Positions 54,973 through 64,000 of a DNA stretch of 64,000 nucleotides are shown here, one piece after another (the stretch's first letter is position 1; every line of letters starts with the position of its first letter). The translations under genes and the position numbers were made by a program. The notes under the pieces are model-generated. The model saw only the letters and a program-made list of their open reading frames with translations, did not search any database and had not been told where the DNA came from. The DNA lies in the NCBI RefSeq assembly GCF_001013905.1, contig NZ_LN831790.1:5656001-5720000 (forward strand), written 5' to 3'. This DNA comes from Streptomyces leeuwenhoekii (GTDB taxonomy: Bacteria; Actinomycetota; Actinomycetes; Streptomycetales; Streptomycetaceae).

Positions 54973-55415
54973 CTGCGCTAACGAATATAGTCGCCGCCGG
55001 GTGCGGTGTCAGGGGATTCAGGGGGCGTGTTTCGGCCGGATGAACCGACCGCCGGGACGCCCGCACGGCCCGGCGGTCGGCCTGACCGCCGAGGCAGGCG
55101 CGCTATCCGGCGCTGTCGGGTTGCCGTCCGCGCCCACCCGTGCCGCCCTGCGGCACGCTTGCCCGCGGGGGGACGGGGGCGTCCCGATGGTGCAGGGGTG
55201 ACGGCCGAGGCCGGACGCGCAACCGGATTGCCCGCAGGGGGACGGACGGACGTACCCGCGGTCGCCCGCGGCGGGAAGGGACGTGTCGGGGGGTGTCCGC
55301 CCGCAGCGGTTGGCGCGTCAACGCCGGGTAGGCCGGTGCCCCACCGATTCCGCGCCGTTCCGAGGACGGACACCCCCCGACGCGGCCCGACCCACCCCCG
55401 TCGCGAGGGCGCTAC

Positions 55416-55540
55416 GCGCACCCCCACCGGAGCCGCGCAGGCGCCGCAGGCATGACACGCGCACCCCCACCGGAGCCGCACAGGCGCCGCAGGCATGACA
55501 CGCGCACCCCCACCGAAGCCGCACAGGCGCCGCAGGCAAA
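55416..55540. repeat. 43-bp tandem repeat, three copies
   Basis: Copies start at 55416, 55459 and 55502 with a few substitutions; the third is incomplete and a shorter remnant follows. As 43 is not a multiple of three, no single frame is kept through it, so it is non-coding. It lies at the 3' side of the ProP-like gene in a 620-bp stretch (54973-55596) in which I see no gene. Confidence 0.85.
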
Positions 55541-55596
55541 TGCCGCACGGGCGCCGCAGGCACCGGCCCCCGCCGGCAACGCTCGGAAGAGGGGCG

Positions 55597-56973
55597 TCAG
55601 CCCTCCACGGCCGGTGCCGAGCCCGGCAGCGGCCGTCCCGCCGATTCCGCCATGAACCACACGGCCACGCCACCCACCACGGCCGCCGCCATCATGTAGT
55701 ACGCGGGCATCATCAGGTTCCCGGTCGCGCCGATCAGCGCCGTGACCACCAGCGGCGTCGTCCCGCCGAACAGCGACACGGACACGTTGAACCCGATCGA
55801 CAGCGACCCGTACCGCACGCGCGTCGGGAACAGCGCCGGCAGCGCGGCCGGCATCGCCGACGTGAAGCAGACCAGCAGCAGACCGAGCGCCGCCATGCCC
55901 AGCCCCACGGCGAGCAGGCTGCCCTCCCGGATCAGCAGCAGTGCCGGGACGGACAGCAGCAGGAAGCCCACGCAGCCCGCCGCGATCACCGGCCGCCGCC
56001 CGACCCGGTCGGTCAGCGCGCCGGCGAACGGCTGCACGATCATCATCAGCGCCATCACGCCCAGCACGACCAGCAGCCCGTGCGTCTCGTCGTACTTCAG
56101 CTCACTGGTGAGGTAGCTCGGCATGTACGACAGCAGCATGTAGTCGGTGACGTTGAAGACCAGCACCAGGCCGACGCAGAGCAGCAGCGCCTTCCACTGC
56201 CCGGTGATCATCTCCCGCAGCGGCACCTTCGGCCGCTCGGACTCCGCCTTCTCGAGCTCGGCGGCGAACGCCGGGGTCTCCTCCAGCCGCATCCGCAGAT
56301 ACAGCCCGATGAGGCCCATCGGCCCGGCGATCAGGAACGGGATGCGCCAGCCCCAGGACGTCAGGTCGTCCGCCGACAGCAGCGCGGTCATCAGCGTGAC
56401 CAGCCCCGCACCGCCGATGTACCCGGCCAGCGTGCCGAACTCCAGCCAGCTCCCGAGGAACCCGCGCCGCTTGTCCGGCGCGTACTCGGCGATGAAGGTG
56501 GAGGCGCCCGCGTACTCGCCTCCGGTCGAGAAGCCCTGCACCAGCCGCGCGGCCAGCAGCAGCACCGGCGCCCAGACACCGATGGAGGCGTACGACGGGA
56601 TGAGCCCGATCGCGAACGTGCCCGCCGCCATCATGATCATCGTCAGGGCGAGCACCTTCTGCCGCCCGACCCGGTCGCCGAGCGGCCCGAAGATCATGCC
56701 GCCGAGCGGCCGGACCAGGAACGCCGCGGCGAAGGCGCCGAAGGTCGACAGCAACTGGGCCGTCGGATCGCCGGACGGGAAGAAGACCTTGCCCAGCGTC
56801 ACCGCGATGTAGCTGTAGACGCCGAAATCGAACCACTCCATCGCGTTGCCGAGCGCGGCCGCCTTCACGGCACGCCGGACGAGCGCGGAGTCGGTGACGG
56901 TGGCGGGGGTTGCAGCTGTGGCGGAGGAGCTGGACGTGGTGGACCGGGAAGCGGCGACAGTGGCAGCCGACAA
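55597..56973 (-). CDS. MFS transporter, ProP/MHS (metabolite:proton symporter) family
   Basis: A 458-residue, 12-helix transporter. The signature GDRVGRQKVL after helix 2, the EWFDFGVYSYIA start of helix 1, and RLVQGFSTGGEYAGA in helix 4 mark the proline/betaine/alpha-ketoglutarate symporter group. The start is TTG at 56973. The likely substrate is an osmolyte or organic acid. The 441-bp upstream gap to the divergent GT87-PAP2 gene is GC-rich with no recognisable gene. Confidence 0.9.
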   Translation of the reverse strand: MSAATVAASRSTTSSSSATAATPATVTDSALVRRAVKAAALGNAMEWFDFGVYSYIAVTLGKVFFPSGDPTAQLLSTFGAFAAAFLVRPLGGMIFGPLGDRVGRQKVLALTMIMMAAGTFAIGLIPSYASIGVWAPVLLLAARLVQGFSTGGEYAGASTFIAEYAPDKRRGFLGSWLEFGTLAGYIGGAGLVTLMTALLSADDLTSWGWRIPFLIAGPMGLIGLYLRMRLEETPAFAAELEKAESERPKVPLREMITGQWKALLLCVGLVLVFNVTDYMLLSYMPSYLTSELKYDETHGLLVVLGVMALMMIVQPFAGALTDRVGRRPVIAAGCVGFLLLSVPALLLIREGSLLAVGLGMAALGLLLVCFTSAMPAALPALFPTRVRYGSLSIGFNVSVSLFGGTTPLVVTALIGATGNLMMPAYYMMAAAVVGGVAVWFMAESAGRPLPGSAPAVEG

Positions 56974-57414
56974 GACTTCGCTCGCCTACCTTTCGACGGG
57001 GACAGGGACACGACCCGCACGGCGGCGCTGTCGCCGGGCCGAAAAGCGACCATAGGCGGTGATGTGCCCCTTACGCACCGTACGCCTTCGGCAGCGGAGC
57101 GCAGCAAAACCGGGTACGTGCTGGGGCGTCTGCCCAGCGCACGGCGCCGCACCCGCACCACCGCTGTGATCCTTGTCGCTCCCGGAGGGGGGAACCGCAC
57201 CCTCCCGCACCCTCCCGCGGGCGCCCCTCGGGAGCCCGCGGAGGCGCCCGCACCGCCCGCCCACTATCGTCATTCGGACAAAACGAGAGCGGCGGCCAGG
57301 TGAATCCGGAGTTGCCTGCGTCTCTCTCCGGGGGCGGTGTGAGCCTCATAGGGTTCGCAGGGAATCAACCCGCGCAGGGCGCGCGGGATGGACGGGGCGG
57401 GAGGCCGACGAGGC

Positions 57415-59604
57415 GTGGCGAATGCGGAGCACAGTGGGCGAGCGGCGGAAGCCTTCGCGGCGACGACCGCGGCGACGACCGCGGGCACGGCCAGGGACCG
57501 CCTGCACGTGGCCCGGCTGGGCCTGTGGCTGATCGCCACCGTCCTCGCCGTACGGCAACTGGCCGCCGTCCTCGGCACCCCGCGCGGCGAGCGGCTGACG
57601 GACCTGGAGACATGGGTCGGCGCGGACGGCGTCCTCCACGTGGAGGGGTCCCTGTACGACTCCACGCGCTTCACCGGCACCCCCTTCGCCGGCCTGGTCC
57701 TCAAACCGCTCACCAGGGCGGCCGAACAGGCCCTCGGCTGGGGCTGGACCTTCGGCACGCTGCTGCTGGTCGTCGCCCTCGGCCTGGTCGCCGCGCGGGC
57801 GCTGCCGCAGCCGGTGGGCCGCCGCACCGCGCTGCTGGCGGCGCCGGTCGCGGTCAGCCTGCTGATGCTGTCCCTGCCGGTGCGCAACACGCTCTGGCTC
57901 GGCCAGACCAGCATCGTCCCCGTCCTGCTGGTGCTCCTGGGCTGCCTCGCCGTGCGCGGGCAGCGCACCGGCGGTGTGCTCGTCGGCGTCGCCGCGGCCT
58001 TCCAGCCCACCGTGCTGCTCTTCGTGCCCCTGCTGTGGTTCACCGGCCGCCGCCGGGCCGCCGCGTCCACGGGCGTGACCTTCGCCGTGTGCACCGCGCT
58101 CGCCTGGGCGGCGATGGCGCAGGACTCGTACACGTACTGGGTGCACCACATGGCGGGCGTCGGCCTGGGCGGAGCCGCCGACGACCTGGCCAACCAGTCC
58201 CTGCACGGCGCGCTGCTGCGCCTGGGGCTGTCCGGGCCGCTGGAGATCGCCCTGTTCCTCGCGCTCGGCGCGGTGGTCGCGGTCCTCGGCGTGCGTCGCG
58301 CCGTGCGCTACGCCCGCGACGGCCAGCCGCTGCTCGCGGTCGCGATCACCGGCTGCGCGGCCGTCACCGTGTCGCCCACCACCTGGCAGCACCAGCTCCT
58401 GTGGGTACTGCTCGCGGTCGTCGGCCGGGTCGGCAGACGTGCCTCGGACCGGTACGTGTGGCCGGTGGCGGTCGTCCTGGTGATGACGCTGCCCGCGAAG
58501 ATGATGCTGCCGAACATGGCGGCCCTGTACCCGCTCCGCGACAACGTGGTGCTGCTCGCGGCGCTCGCCGCCGCCACCGCCGTCCCCTTCCTGTCCCGCA
58601 CCTCGCCGTACTACGCGTCGCCGGTCCCGGCCCGGCACGCCGCGCCCGTCCCGGCCCGCTTCCGGCACGTCCCGCTGCTGCCGTTCCTGCGCCGGGTGCT
58701 GACCCGCCCCAACCTGCTGCTGGAGCTGCTGCTCATCCGGGTCACCTACGCCGCCTACTCCAAGGTGCGGCTGGCGGCGACCGGCGGCAGCAACTCGGCG
58801 GGCCGGGCCCGGGCGGAGGAGCACGGCCACCAGATCCTCGACCTCGAACGCTTCCTGCGCATCGACATCGAGCACGCCGTCAACCACGCGGTCGTCAAGG
58901 TCGGCTGGCTGCGGAACTTCTTCGACTTCTACTACACGTCGTTCCACTTCGTGGTCCCGCTGACCGTCCTCGGGCTCCTGTACTGGCGCCGCCCGGTCGA
59001 CTACCGCTGGGCCCGCTCGGCGCTCGGCTTCACCACCCTGCTCGCCCTGGTCGGCTTCTGGCTCTACCCGCTGGCCCCGCCGCGTCTGATGCCGACGCTC
59101 GGGATCATCGACACCGTCCACGGCGTGCAGGACTTCTCCAAGCCGGACTACGGCACGCTCACGGCCCTGACCAACCAGTACGCGGCGATGCCGTCGCTGC
59201 ACTTCGGCTGGTCCCTGTGGTGCGGTCTGGTCATCGCGATCATCGCGCCGAAGGCGTGGATGAAGGCCGTCGGCCTGCTGCACCCCCTGTTCACCGTCTC
59301 GGCGATCGTGGCGACCGGCAACCACTGGGTGCTGGACGCGGTGGGCGGCGCGCTGGTGGTGGGCGCGGGCTTCGCGCTGACGTACCTGTTCCAGGGCCCG
59401 CGCGCCCGCACGACGACCGTCCTTGCCACCACCGCCCCCGACCCCGGCACCACCGCCACCGCCCCCGACCCCGGCACCACCGACCCCGACCCCGACCCCG
59501 GCACCACCGCCGGCGCCCCCGCCCCCGACCCCTCCGGCACCGGCGGCCGGGCCGAGGTCAGCAGCGGCCCTCCCGCTCCGGCGAAGGACCGTACTCCGAG
59601 CTGA
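57415..59604 (+). CDS. bifunctional GT87-like / PAP2-superfamily membrane protein
   Basis: A 729-residue membrane protein. Residues 1-400 form a polytopic GT87 (DUF2029)-like mannosyl/arabinosyltransferase-type domain. Residues 430-650 carry a PAP2/AUR1 domain with its catalytic set: KVRLAATGG, MPSLHFGWSLW with the His, and GNHWVLDAVGG with His and Asp. The C-terminus is a Pro/Asp/Thr-rich tail with APDPGTT repeats. It may act on a polyprenyl-linked sugar phosphate outside the membrane. The GTG at 57415 with GGGAGG upstream is preferred to the ATG at 57388. The 3' end overlaps the convergent gene by 47 bp. Confidence 0.82.
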   Translation: MANAEHSGRAAEAFAATTAATTAGTARDRLHVARLGLWLIATVLAVRQLAAVLGTPRGERLTDLETWVGADGVLHVEGSLYDSTRFTGTPFAGLVLKPLTRAAEQALGWGWTFGTLLLVVALGLVAARALPQPVGRRTALLAAPVAVSLLMLSLPVRNTLWLGQTSIVPVLLVLLGCLAVRGQRTGGVLVGVAAAFQPTVLLFVPLLWFTGRRRAAASTGVTFAVCTALAWAAMAQDSYTYWVHHMAGVGLGGAADDLANQSLHGALLRLGLSGPLEIALFLALGAVVAVLGVRRAVRYARDGQPLLAVAITGCAAVTVSPTTWQHQLLWVLLAVVGRVGRRASDRYVWPVAVVLVMTLPAKMMLPNMAALYPLRDNVVLLAALAAATAVPFLSRTSPYYASPVPARHAAPVPARFRHVPLLPFLRRVLTRPNLLLELLLIRVTYAAYSKVRLAATGGSNSAGRARAEEHGHQILDLERFLRIDIEHAVNHAVVKVGWLRNFFDFYYTSFHFVVPLTVLGLLYWRRPVDYRWARSALGFTTLLALVGFWLYPLAPPRLMPTLGIIDTVHGVQDFSKPDYGTLTALTNQYAAMPSLHFGWSLWCGLVIAIIAPKAWMKAVGLLHPLFTVSAIVATGNHWVLDAVGGALVVGAGFALTYLFQGPRARTTTVLATTAPDPGTTATAPDPGTTDPDPDPGTTAGAPAPDPSGTGGRAEVSSGPPAPAKDRTPS

Positions 59605-61192
59605 TCCGGTAGACGCCGGGCGCGGGGACGGTCAGCCGGGTGAACTCGCCCTCGCGGGCCAGGCACCCGCCGTCGGACCGCAGCCAGGGCGACCAGGCGA
59701 TCCGCACGGTCACCGGGCCCGGCCGCCCGGCCCGCAGCACCAGCTCCGCGCCGGTCGTCCGCACCACGCTGCCGGGCGCGGAGACCAGCGGCACGGCGTC
59801 GCGCACCCGGTACACCCGCCAGTGGACGTCCTGCCACACGGGCTCCAGCCAGGCGGGCCGCCGCTCCCGCACCAGCCGCGCCTCCTGCTGCGCGACCCCG
59901 TCCGGCTTGCCCAGCGGCAGCACCACGAGGCCGACCGCCCACCGGTCCAGCCAGGCCCGGTAGGTCCGCGCGTCGAAGCTGCCGTCGTAGAAGAGGCGGG
60001 CCCGTTCCACGTCGAGCTGCCGGTTCCAGCCGCGGGCCAGGTTGACGTGCGGGGCGAGCAGGGCGGCCTCCCGGTGGTTGCGGGCGGGGACCACCTCGAC
60101 CCGGGTGCGGTCGGCGCCGAGGCCCTCCAGGGCCCGTACGACACCGCCGGTCTCGGCGGCCCAGGCGGGCACGGCGGTGTACTCGATCACGTCGTCGGCG
60201 GTCTTCTTGCCGACCCAGCCGACGGCGAAGACCAGCGTGGCGACCAGCAGGTTCCGCCGCAGGCGCCGCAGTTCCGGCCGGGCCAGCAGCGCGGCCAGCA
60301 GCACGGCCGGGGCGAACAGCTCCGCGAACCGCTCGACGTTGGTGCCGACGGGGGAGGGCACGAGGTACGTCAGCACGGTCCCGGCCGCGTACACGGCCCC
60401 GCTCCACCGGGCGACCCGCCAGGAGCGCGGGGCCAGCGCGGTGACGGCGAGGCCGAGCAGCACGGGCGGCCATATGCGGCCCGGGGGCATGGGCTGTTCG
60501 CCGCTGAAGGGGAAGAGGAGGGTCGTCGCGCCGACCACGGCGGCGGGCGGCACCAGCAGGACCAGGGCCCGCCCCCGCTCCCGTGCGAGGAGGAAACCGG
60601 CCCCGACGACGGCCAGGAACAGCCCGGCCACCGGGGACGCCATGGTGGCCAGGGCCGCGTAGCAGGCGGCCAGGACCAGGCGCCGCTCGCGGGTCAGCAG
60701 CACGCAGGCGGCCAGGCCGAAGGCGACACCGAGGGCGAACGTCGTGCGCCCCGAGACCACGTTGCACCACAGGGCGAGCGAGGCGAGCAGCGCCGGGCCC
60801 AGAGGTCTGCGCACCCCGGTCCGCGCGATCAGCGCCGCCGCCAGCCAGGAGGCGGCGAGCCCGGAGACGACGGTGACGGTGCGCACGCCGAGGGCGGCCA
60901 TCAGATACGGGGACAGGAGGCTGTAGTTGGCGGTGTGCGTCCCGCCGTACCAGAACAGCCCGTACGCCGAGCCGCCGTGCCGGGAGGCGAAGTCCGCCCA
61001 GGTCAGTTGGGCGGCCAGGTCGCCGCCGCCGGTGGCGAGGACCGTCCACCACAGGACGTACAGCGGCAGGGTGGGCAGGGTGGCGAGGAGCGGGAGCCGG
61101 TGGTGCCGCCACAGCGCGCGCAGGGGACGGCGGGCGCGTCGTACGGCCGCGCCGTGCGCGGGCGGGGTGGCGGTGAGTTCGGCAGGGACCAC
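59558..61192 (-). CDS. polytopic membrane protein, GT-C-like
   Basis: A 544-residue protein with about ten membrane helices in the first 340 residues, then an outer soluble domain of about 200 residues (FDARTYRAWLDRWAVGLVVLPLGK, HWRVYRV, GVYRISSEYG). The layout resembles GT-C transferases of cell-envelope glycan synthesis, but no DxD motif is certain, so I leave it unassigned. The GTG at 61192 follows GGAAG; the frame is open to a GTG at 61264. It lies convergent to the GT87-PAP2 gene and may belong to the same pathway. Confidence 0.75.
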   Translation of the reverse strand: MVPAELTATPPAHGAAVRRARRPLRALWRHHRLPLLATLPTLPLYVLWWTVLATGGGDLAAQLTWADFASRHGGSAYGLFWYGGTHTANYSLLSPYLMAALGVRTVTVVSGLAASWLAAALIARTGVRRPLGPALLASLALWCNVVSGRTTFALGVAFGLAACVLLTRERRLVLAACYAALATMASPVAGLFLAVVGAGFLLARERGRALVLLVPPAAVVGATTLLFPFSGEQPMPPGRIWPPVLLGLAVTALAPRSWRVARWSGAVYAAGTVLTYLVPSPVGTNVERFAELFAPAVLLAALLARPELRRLRRNLLVATLVFAVGWVGKKTADDVIEYTAVPAWAAETGGVVRALEGLGADRTRVEVVPARNHREAALLAPHVNLARGWNRQLDVERARLFYDGSFDARTYRAWLDRWAVGLVVLPLGKPDGVAQQEARLVRERRPAWLEPVWQDVHWRVYRVRDAVPLVSAPGSVVRTTGAELVLRAGRPGPVTVRIAWSPWLRSDGGCLAREGEFTRLTVPAPGVYRISSEYGPSPEREGRC

Positions 61193-61335
61193 GGTGGGCT
61201 TCCGTTTCGCGTCTTCGGTCGGGCACGGCGGGCGGGGACACGGGGAAGACGCGAATTCGAACACGAACGTTCATCGCGGGGCGCGACGAGACCGGCGGAT
61301 GCCGCCGGGGGGCACGGCACCGGCGGCGGACACGG

Positions 61336-61375
61336 CGAAGGCGGCGGCCCCGGGGATCGGGGGCCGCCGCCTTCG
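61336..61375 (-). terminator. terminator of the transglycosylase gene
   Basis: Perfect 16-bp arms (61336-61351 and 61360-61375) with an 8-base loop, 29 bases past the transglycosylase stop. Confidence 0.9.
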
Positions 61376-61403
61376 GCTGTGGCGCGGGGCCGGGCGGACC
61401 GGG

Positions 61404-61817
61404 TCAGTACCAGCCGTTGGCCTGCCAGAAGCTCCAGGCGTCGCAGGCGCTGCCGTACCGGTCCTTCATGTAGTCCAGGCCCCACTCGATCTGGGTGGCC
61501 GCGTTGGTCTTCCAGTCGGAGCCGGCCGAGGCCATCTTGGAGCCCGGCAGGGCCTGGACCAGGCCGTAGGCGCCGCTGGAGGCGTTGGTGGCGTCGACGT
61601 CCCAGCCGCTCTCCCGCTCGACGATCTTCGAGAAGCACTGGTACTCGGCCGTGTTCCCGATCATCTTCTTCGCGGTCGCCTGGGCGGAGGAGGCCGGCGT
61701 CGCGGCCTGGGCGGGCGCGGCGGCGATCAGCGTGCCGCAGGTGGCGGCGGCCACGGCGGCACCGGCGAGAGCCTTCTTCGGGGCGGCGACACGGCGGAGG
61801 AGAGAGGTGACGGTCAC
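61404..61817 (-). CDS. secreted lytic-transglycosylase-like protein
   Basis: A 137-residue exported protein: signal peptide ending AQA-A at about 39, then an SLT-type domain with the catalytic Glu in KIVERESGWDVDATN and the following SSGAYGLVQALPGSKM, and a C-terminal WGLDYMKDRYGSACDAWSFW. It likely cleaves peptidoglycan. The GTG at 61817 follows AAAGG. The 290-bp upstream stretch has no clear riboswitch. Confidence 0.9.
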   Translation of the reverse strand: MTVTSLLRRVAAPKKALAGAAVAAATCGTLIAAAPAQAATPASSAQATAKKMIGNTAEYQCFSKIVERESGWDVDATNASSGAYGLVQALPGSKMASAGSDWKTNAATQIEWGLDYMKDRYGSACDAWSFWQANGWY

Positions 61818-62106
61818 GGGGGGCCTTTCGTCGGGGACGGGGGAGCCGCTGCGTGCCGGCCACCCGGACCTGCCGGTGGGGGCATGCGACGGCGCCGCGG
61901 CCCGTGGGGGGCACGTCGGCGCCTGGCGACCGCTCCAGAGAAACAGCCCCCGGGGGCCGCCCGCAATCACCCCGTTTACTAACTTCGTTCGCATGTGGGG
62001 TCCCGGAGCGCGGGGCGACCGGGCGGGCGAACCGCGGGAGAGAGCGGCCCGCGCCACCCGAGCCGCCCGCGTGGGAGCTACGACGCGGCGTCGTAGGTGA
62101 TCCAGG

Positions 62107-63003
62107 TCATGTGGGCCGGTTCACCGGCGCGGGGTCCTCGAAGGTGACCGGCGTCTCGAAGGCGGCCCGGCGGGTGGCCCGGCGCAGCGCCGCGAGGAGC
62201 GTGGGGCCGAGGGTGAAGGTCAGGACCACCGTGACGACCGCGCGGCCCAGGTCCCAGCCGAGGGAAGTGGCCAGGTGGTAGGCGGCGAAGTGGGCCAGGT
62301 TGGTCAGGACGGGGGCGTCCGCGCGGAAGCCGATGCCCGAGCCGAGGCTCATGAAGGGCCAGCCCTGGAGGTTCATCACGGCCCCGTAGGCGAAGGCGGC
62401 GAGGCAGCCGTAGCCGGCCAGCATCAGCAGCTCCGCCCGGCCGCGCAGCCGGTCCGGGAACGGCAGCAGCCCGGCGCCCATCGTGAACCAGCCCATCGCG
62501 AGCATCTGGAACGGCATCCAGGGCCCCACCCCGCCGGTCAGCAGCGCGGAGGCGAACATGGTGACCGAGCCGAGGACGAAGCCGAACCCCGGGCCGAGCA
62601 CCCGGCCGCTGAGCACCATCAGGAAGAACATCGGCTCCAGCCCGGCGGTCCCCGCGCCGAGCGGACGCAGCGCCGCGCCCGTCGCCGCCAGGACGCCGAG
62701 CATCGCCACCGCCTTCGGGCCGAGGCCGGACTCCGCGATGGTCGCCGCCACCACGGCCACCAGCAGCACCAGCAGCCCCGCGAACAGCCACGGCGCGTCC
62801 TGGGCGTGCGCGCTGACCCGGGAGTCCGGCGGGGCGAGGAACGGCCAGCCGAAACCGGCCACGCCGACCGCGCCGACCAGGACCAGCGCGGCGACGGAGC
62901 GGGGGCCCAGACGCACGGCCCTTGCCCGGCGCCGGCGCGCGGGGGCGGCAGGTGCGGCGGGCGCTTCGGAGCCGGCCGGGGCGGCCGGGGCGGGGCGGGT
63001 CAC
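62107..63003 (-). CDS. ECF transporter substrate-binding / membrane (S-like) component
   Basis: A 298-residue membrane protein: an Ala/Pro/Arg-rich cytosolic start, then six or more helices with AESGLGPKAVAMLGVLAATGAALRPLG, FFLMVLSGRVLGPGFGFVLGS and GVGPWMPFQMLAMGWF. The pattern matches ECF-type S components for cobalamin- or thiamine-like ligands. The start GTG at 63003 overlaps the stop of the ATPase gene (GTGA), so the two are translationally coupled. The substrate is not clear. Confidence 0.85.
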   Translation of the reverse strand: MTRPAPAAPAGSEAPAAPAAPARRRRARAVRLGPRSVAALVLVGAVGVAGFGWPFLAPPDSRVSAHAQDAPWLFAGLLVLLVAVVAATIAESGLGPKAVAMLGVLAATGAALRPLGAGTAGLEPMFFLMVLSGRVLGPGFGFVLGSVTMFASALLTGGVGPWMPFQMLAMGWFTMGAGLLPFPDRLRGRAELLMLAGYGCLAAFAYGAVMNLQGWPFMSLGSGIGFRADAPVLTNLAHFAAYHLATSLGWDLGRAVVTVVLTFTLGPTLLAALRRATRRAAFETPVTFEDPAPVNRPT

Positions 63004-64000
63004 GACAGGGCCTCCCGCACCTGGGCCACCGTCAGCCACTTCCGCGGGGCGAGGATCTTGGCGACCTGCGGGGCGAAGGAGGGCGAGGCCACCGCCACCT
63101 CCGCGGTCGGCCCGTCGGCGATCACCTCGCCCTGCGCGAGCAGCACCACCCGGTGGGCCAGCTCGACGGCGAGTTCCACGTCGTGGGTGGCCAGCACGAT
63201 GGCGTGCCCCTCGGCGGCCAGGGCGCGCAGGATCTCGGTCAGGCGCGCCTTCGCCGCGTAGTCCAGGCCGCGCGTCGGCTCGTCCAGCAGGAGCAGCGGC
63301 GGGCGGGCCGTCAGCACCACGGCGAGGGCGAGGGTGAGGCGCTGGCCCTCGGACAGGTCGCGCGGGTGGGTGTCGTCGGCGATGCCGGGCAGCAGCCCGG
63401 ACAGCAGGGCGCGGCAGGTGCCGGGGTCGGCCCCGGCGTCCCGGTCGGCGGCCCGGCACTCGGCGGCGACCGTGTCGGCGTACAGCAGGTCCCGGGGTTC
63501 CTGCGGGACCAGGCCGACGCGGCGCACCAGCTCGCGGGGCGGCGTCCGGTGCGGTACGGCGCCGGCGGCGCGGACGGCCCCGGCGGACGGCTCCAGCAGC
63601 CCGGCGAGCGCCGCCAGCAGGGTGGACTTCCCGGCGCCGTTGCGGCCCATGAGGGCGACGGTCTCGCCGGGGGAGACGACGAGGTCGACGCCGTGCAGGG
63701 TCTCGGTCCGGCCCCGGCGCACGGCCAGGCCCCGGACCTCGGCGGCGGGCCCCGAGCGGGGGACCGGGTCCGGTTCCCGGCGGGGCGGCCTGCGGCGCGG
63801 CCACCGGCGGGCGGCCGGGGCCGGCCGGGCGGCGGGCGCGGCGGTCACCGGCGGGGTGCCCGGGGGCGGGGTCCGCCCGGCGAGCCGTTCCCGCAGCGGT
63901 GCCGCCCGGCGCCGGGCGTCCCGGACCGTCAGCGGCAGCGGTGACCAGCCCGCCAGCCGGCCCAGGTCCACCACCGGCGGGCACACCGGCGAGACGGCCA
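63000..64000 (-). CDS. ECF-type ABC transporter ATPase (5' end beyond the window)
   Basis: The open frame continues past the window end without a start codon that fits. The visible part is a linker rich in Pro and Arg followed by a complete ABC ATPase: Walker A GRNGAGKST, signature DLSEGQRL, Walker B LLLLDEPTRGLD and switch His in ATHDVE. The upstream linker (VVDLGRLAGWSPLPL) suggests a preceding first ATPase domain, as in fused CbiO-type proteins of actinobacteria. It powers the S component downstream. Confidence 0.9.
   Translation of the reverse strand, partial: AVSPVCPPVVDLGRLAGWSPLPLTVRDARRRAAPLRERLAGRTPPPGTPPVTAAPAARPAPAARRWPRRRPPRREPDPVPRSGPAAEVRGLAVRRGRTETLHGVDLVVSPGETVALMGRNGAGKSTLLAALAGLLEPSAGAVRAAGAVPHRTPPRELVRRVGLVPQEPRDLLYADTVAAECRAADRDAGADPGTCRALLSGLLPGIADDTHPRDLSEGQRLTLALAVVLTARPPLLLLDEPTRGLDYAAKARLTEILRALAAEGHAIVLATHDVELAVELAHRVVLLAQGEVIADGPTAEVAVASPSFAPQVAKILAPRKWLTVAQVREALS

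Noticed and set aside
61818..62106. A c-di-AMP (ydaO) riboswitch upstream of the transglycosylase gene
   Set aside because: Some Streptomyces cell-wall hydrolase genes carry one, but the conserved segments of the class could not be found here; only a GC-rich leader is seen.

Overview
The window is high-GC DNA with near-universal G/C third codon positions, frequent GTG and TTG starts, and short or absent leaders. It carries a FasR-controlled fabD-fabH-acpP-fabF cluster, a homodimeric-type pyruvate dehydrogenase E1 (aceE), and DUF3145, DUF3052, DUF4429 and DUF6153 proteins. Together these point firmly to a Streptomyces chromosome. The fab and aceE neighbourhoods resemble the core chromosome of S. 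coelicolor as I remember it. About 63 protein genes (one of them a decayed pseudogene), one tRNA, one riboswitch, one MITE-like element and several tandem-repeat tracts can be supported.

Layout. 1-5.3 kb: EI24-type membrane protein, secreted pyroglutamyl-peptidase-like protein, aldose 1-epimerase, SGNH lipoprotein, DUF3145. 5.4-10.4 kb: type II fatty acid synthesis (fabF, acpP, fabH, fabD) on the minus strand behind the PucR-like activator gene fasR. 10.4-18.7 kb: pirin, serine hydrolase, GNAT, a self-contained MerR/aldo-keto reductase unit, DUF4429, an alpha/beta hydrolase and a divergent TetR/MFS pair. 18.7-19.5 kb holds no convincing gene. 19.5-23.6 kb: aceE, DUF3052, peroxiredoxin.

23.7-33.2 kb is the most distinctive region. 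It is a Ter (tellurium-resistance/TerD) stress system with three TerD proteins, a TerA-like protein, a DUF475/TerC-like membrane protein and a biosynthetic operon. The operon encodes an HpcH/HpaI-type lyase, an 845-residue fusion of two phosphoribosyltransferase-type modules (PRTase-TRSP plus StiP/PELOTA-like), and a HAD phosphatase. Both plus-strand transcription units start behind the same ECF-sigma-like motif. A 195-bp MITE-like element sits exactly on the stop codon of the minus-strand terD.

33-47 kb: DedA protein divergent from a NarL-type two-component system, FmdB protein, coiled-coil membrane protein, DUF4097 lipoprotein, tRNA-Val, DUF6153/DUF305 pair, a frameshifted ketopantoate reductase pseudogene, DUF2277, a second DedA-like protein, DoxX, PhoD-type phosphatase, secreted HNH nuclease. 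Next comes a yybP-ykoY (Mn2+) riboswitch in front of a GDT1/TMEM165-type exporter. 47-64 kb: an array of 21-bp repeats, HAD phosphatase, peptidoglycan-binding membrane protein, an MFS exporter with a C-terminal MarR-like domain, GNAT, a paralogous membrane/soluble pair, DUF1992, O-methyltransferase with a strong operator, ProP-like MFS, a GT87-PAP2 fusion overlapping a polytopic membrane protein, a secreted transglycosylase, and an ECF-type vitamin/metal transporter cut by the window end.
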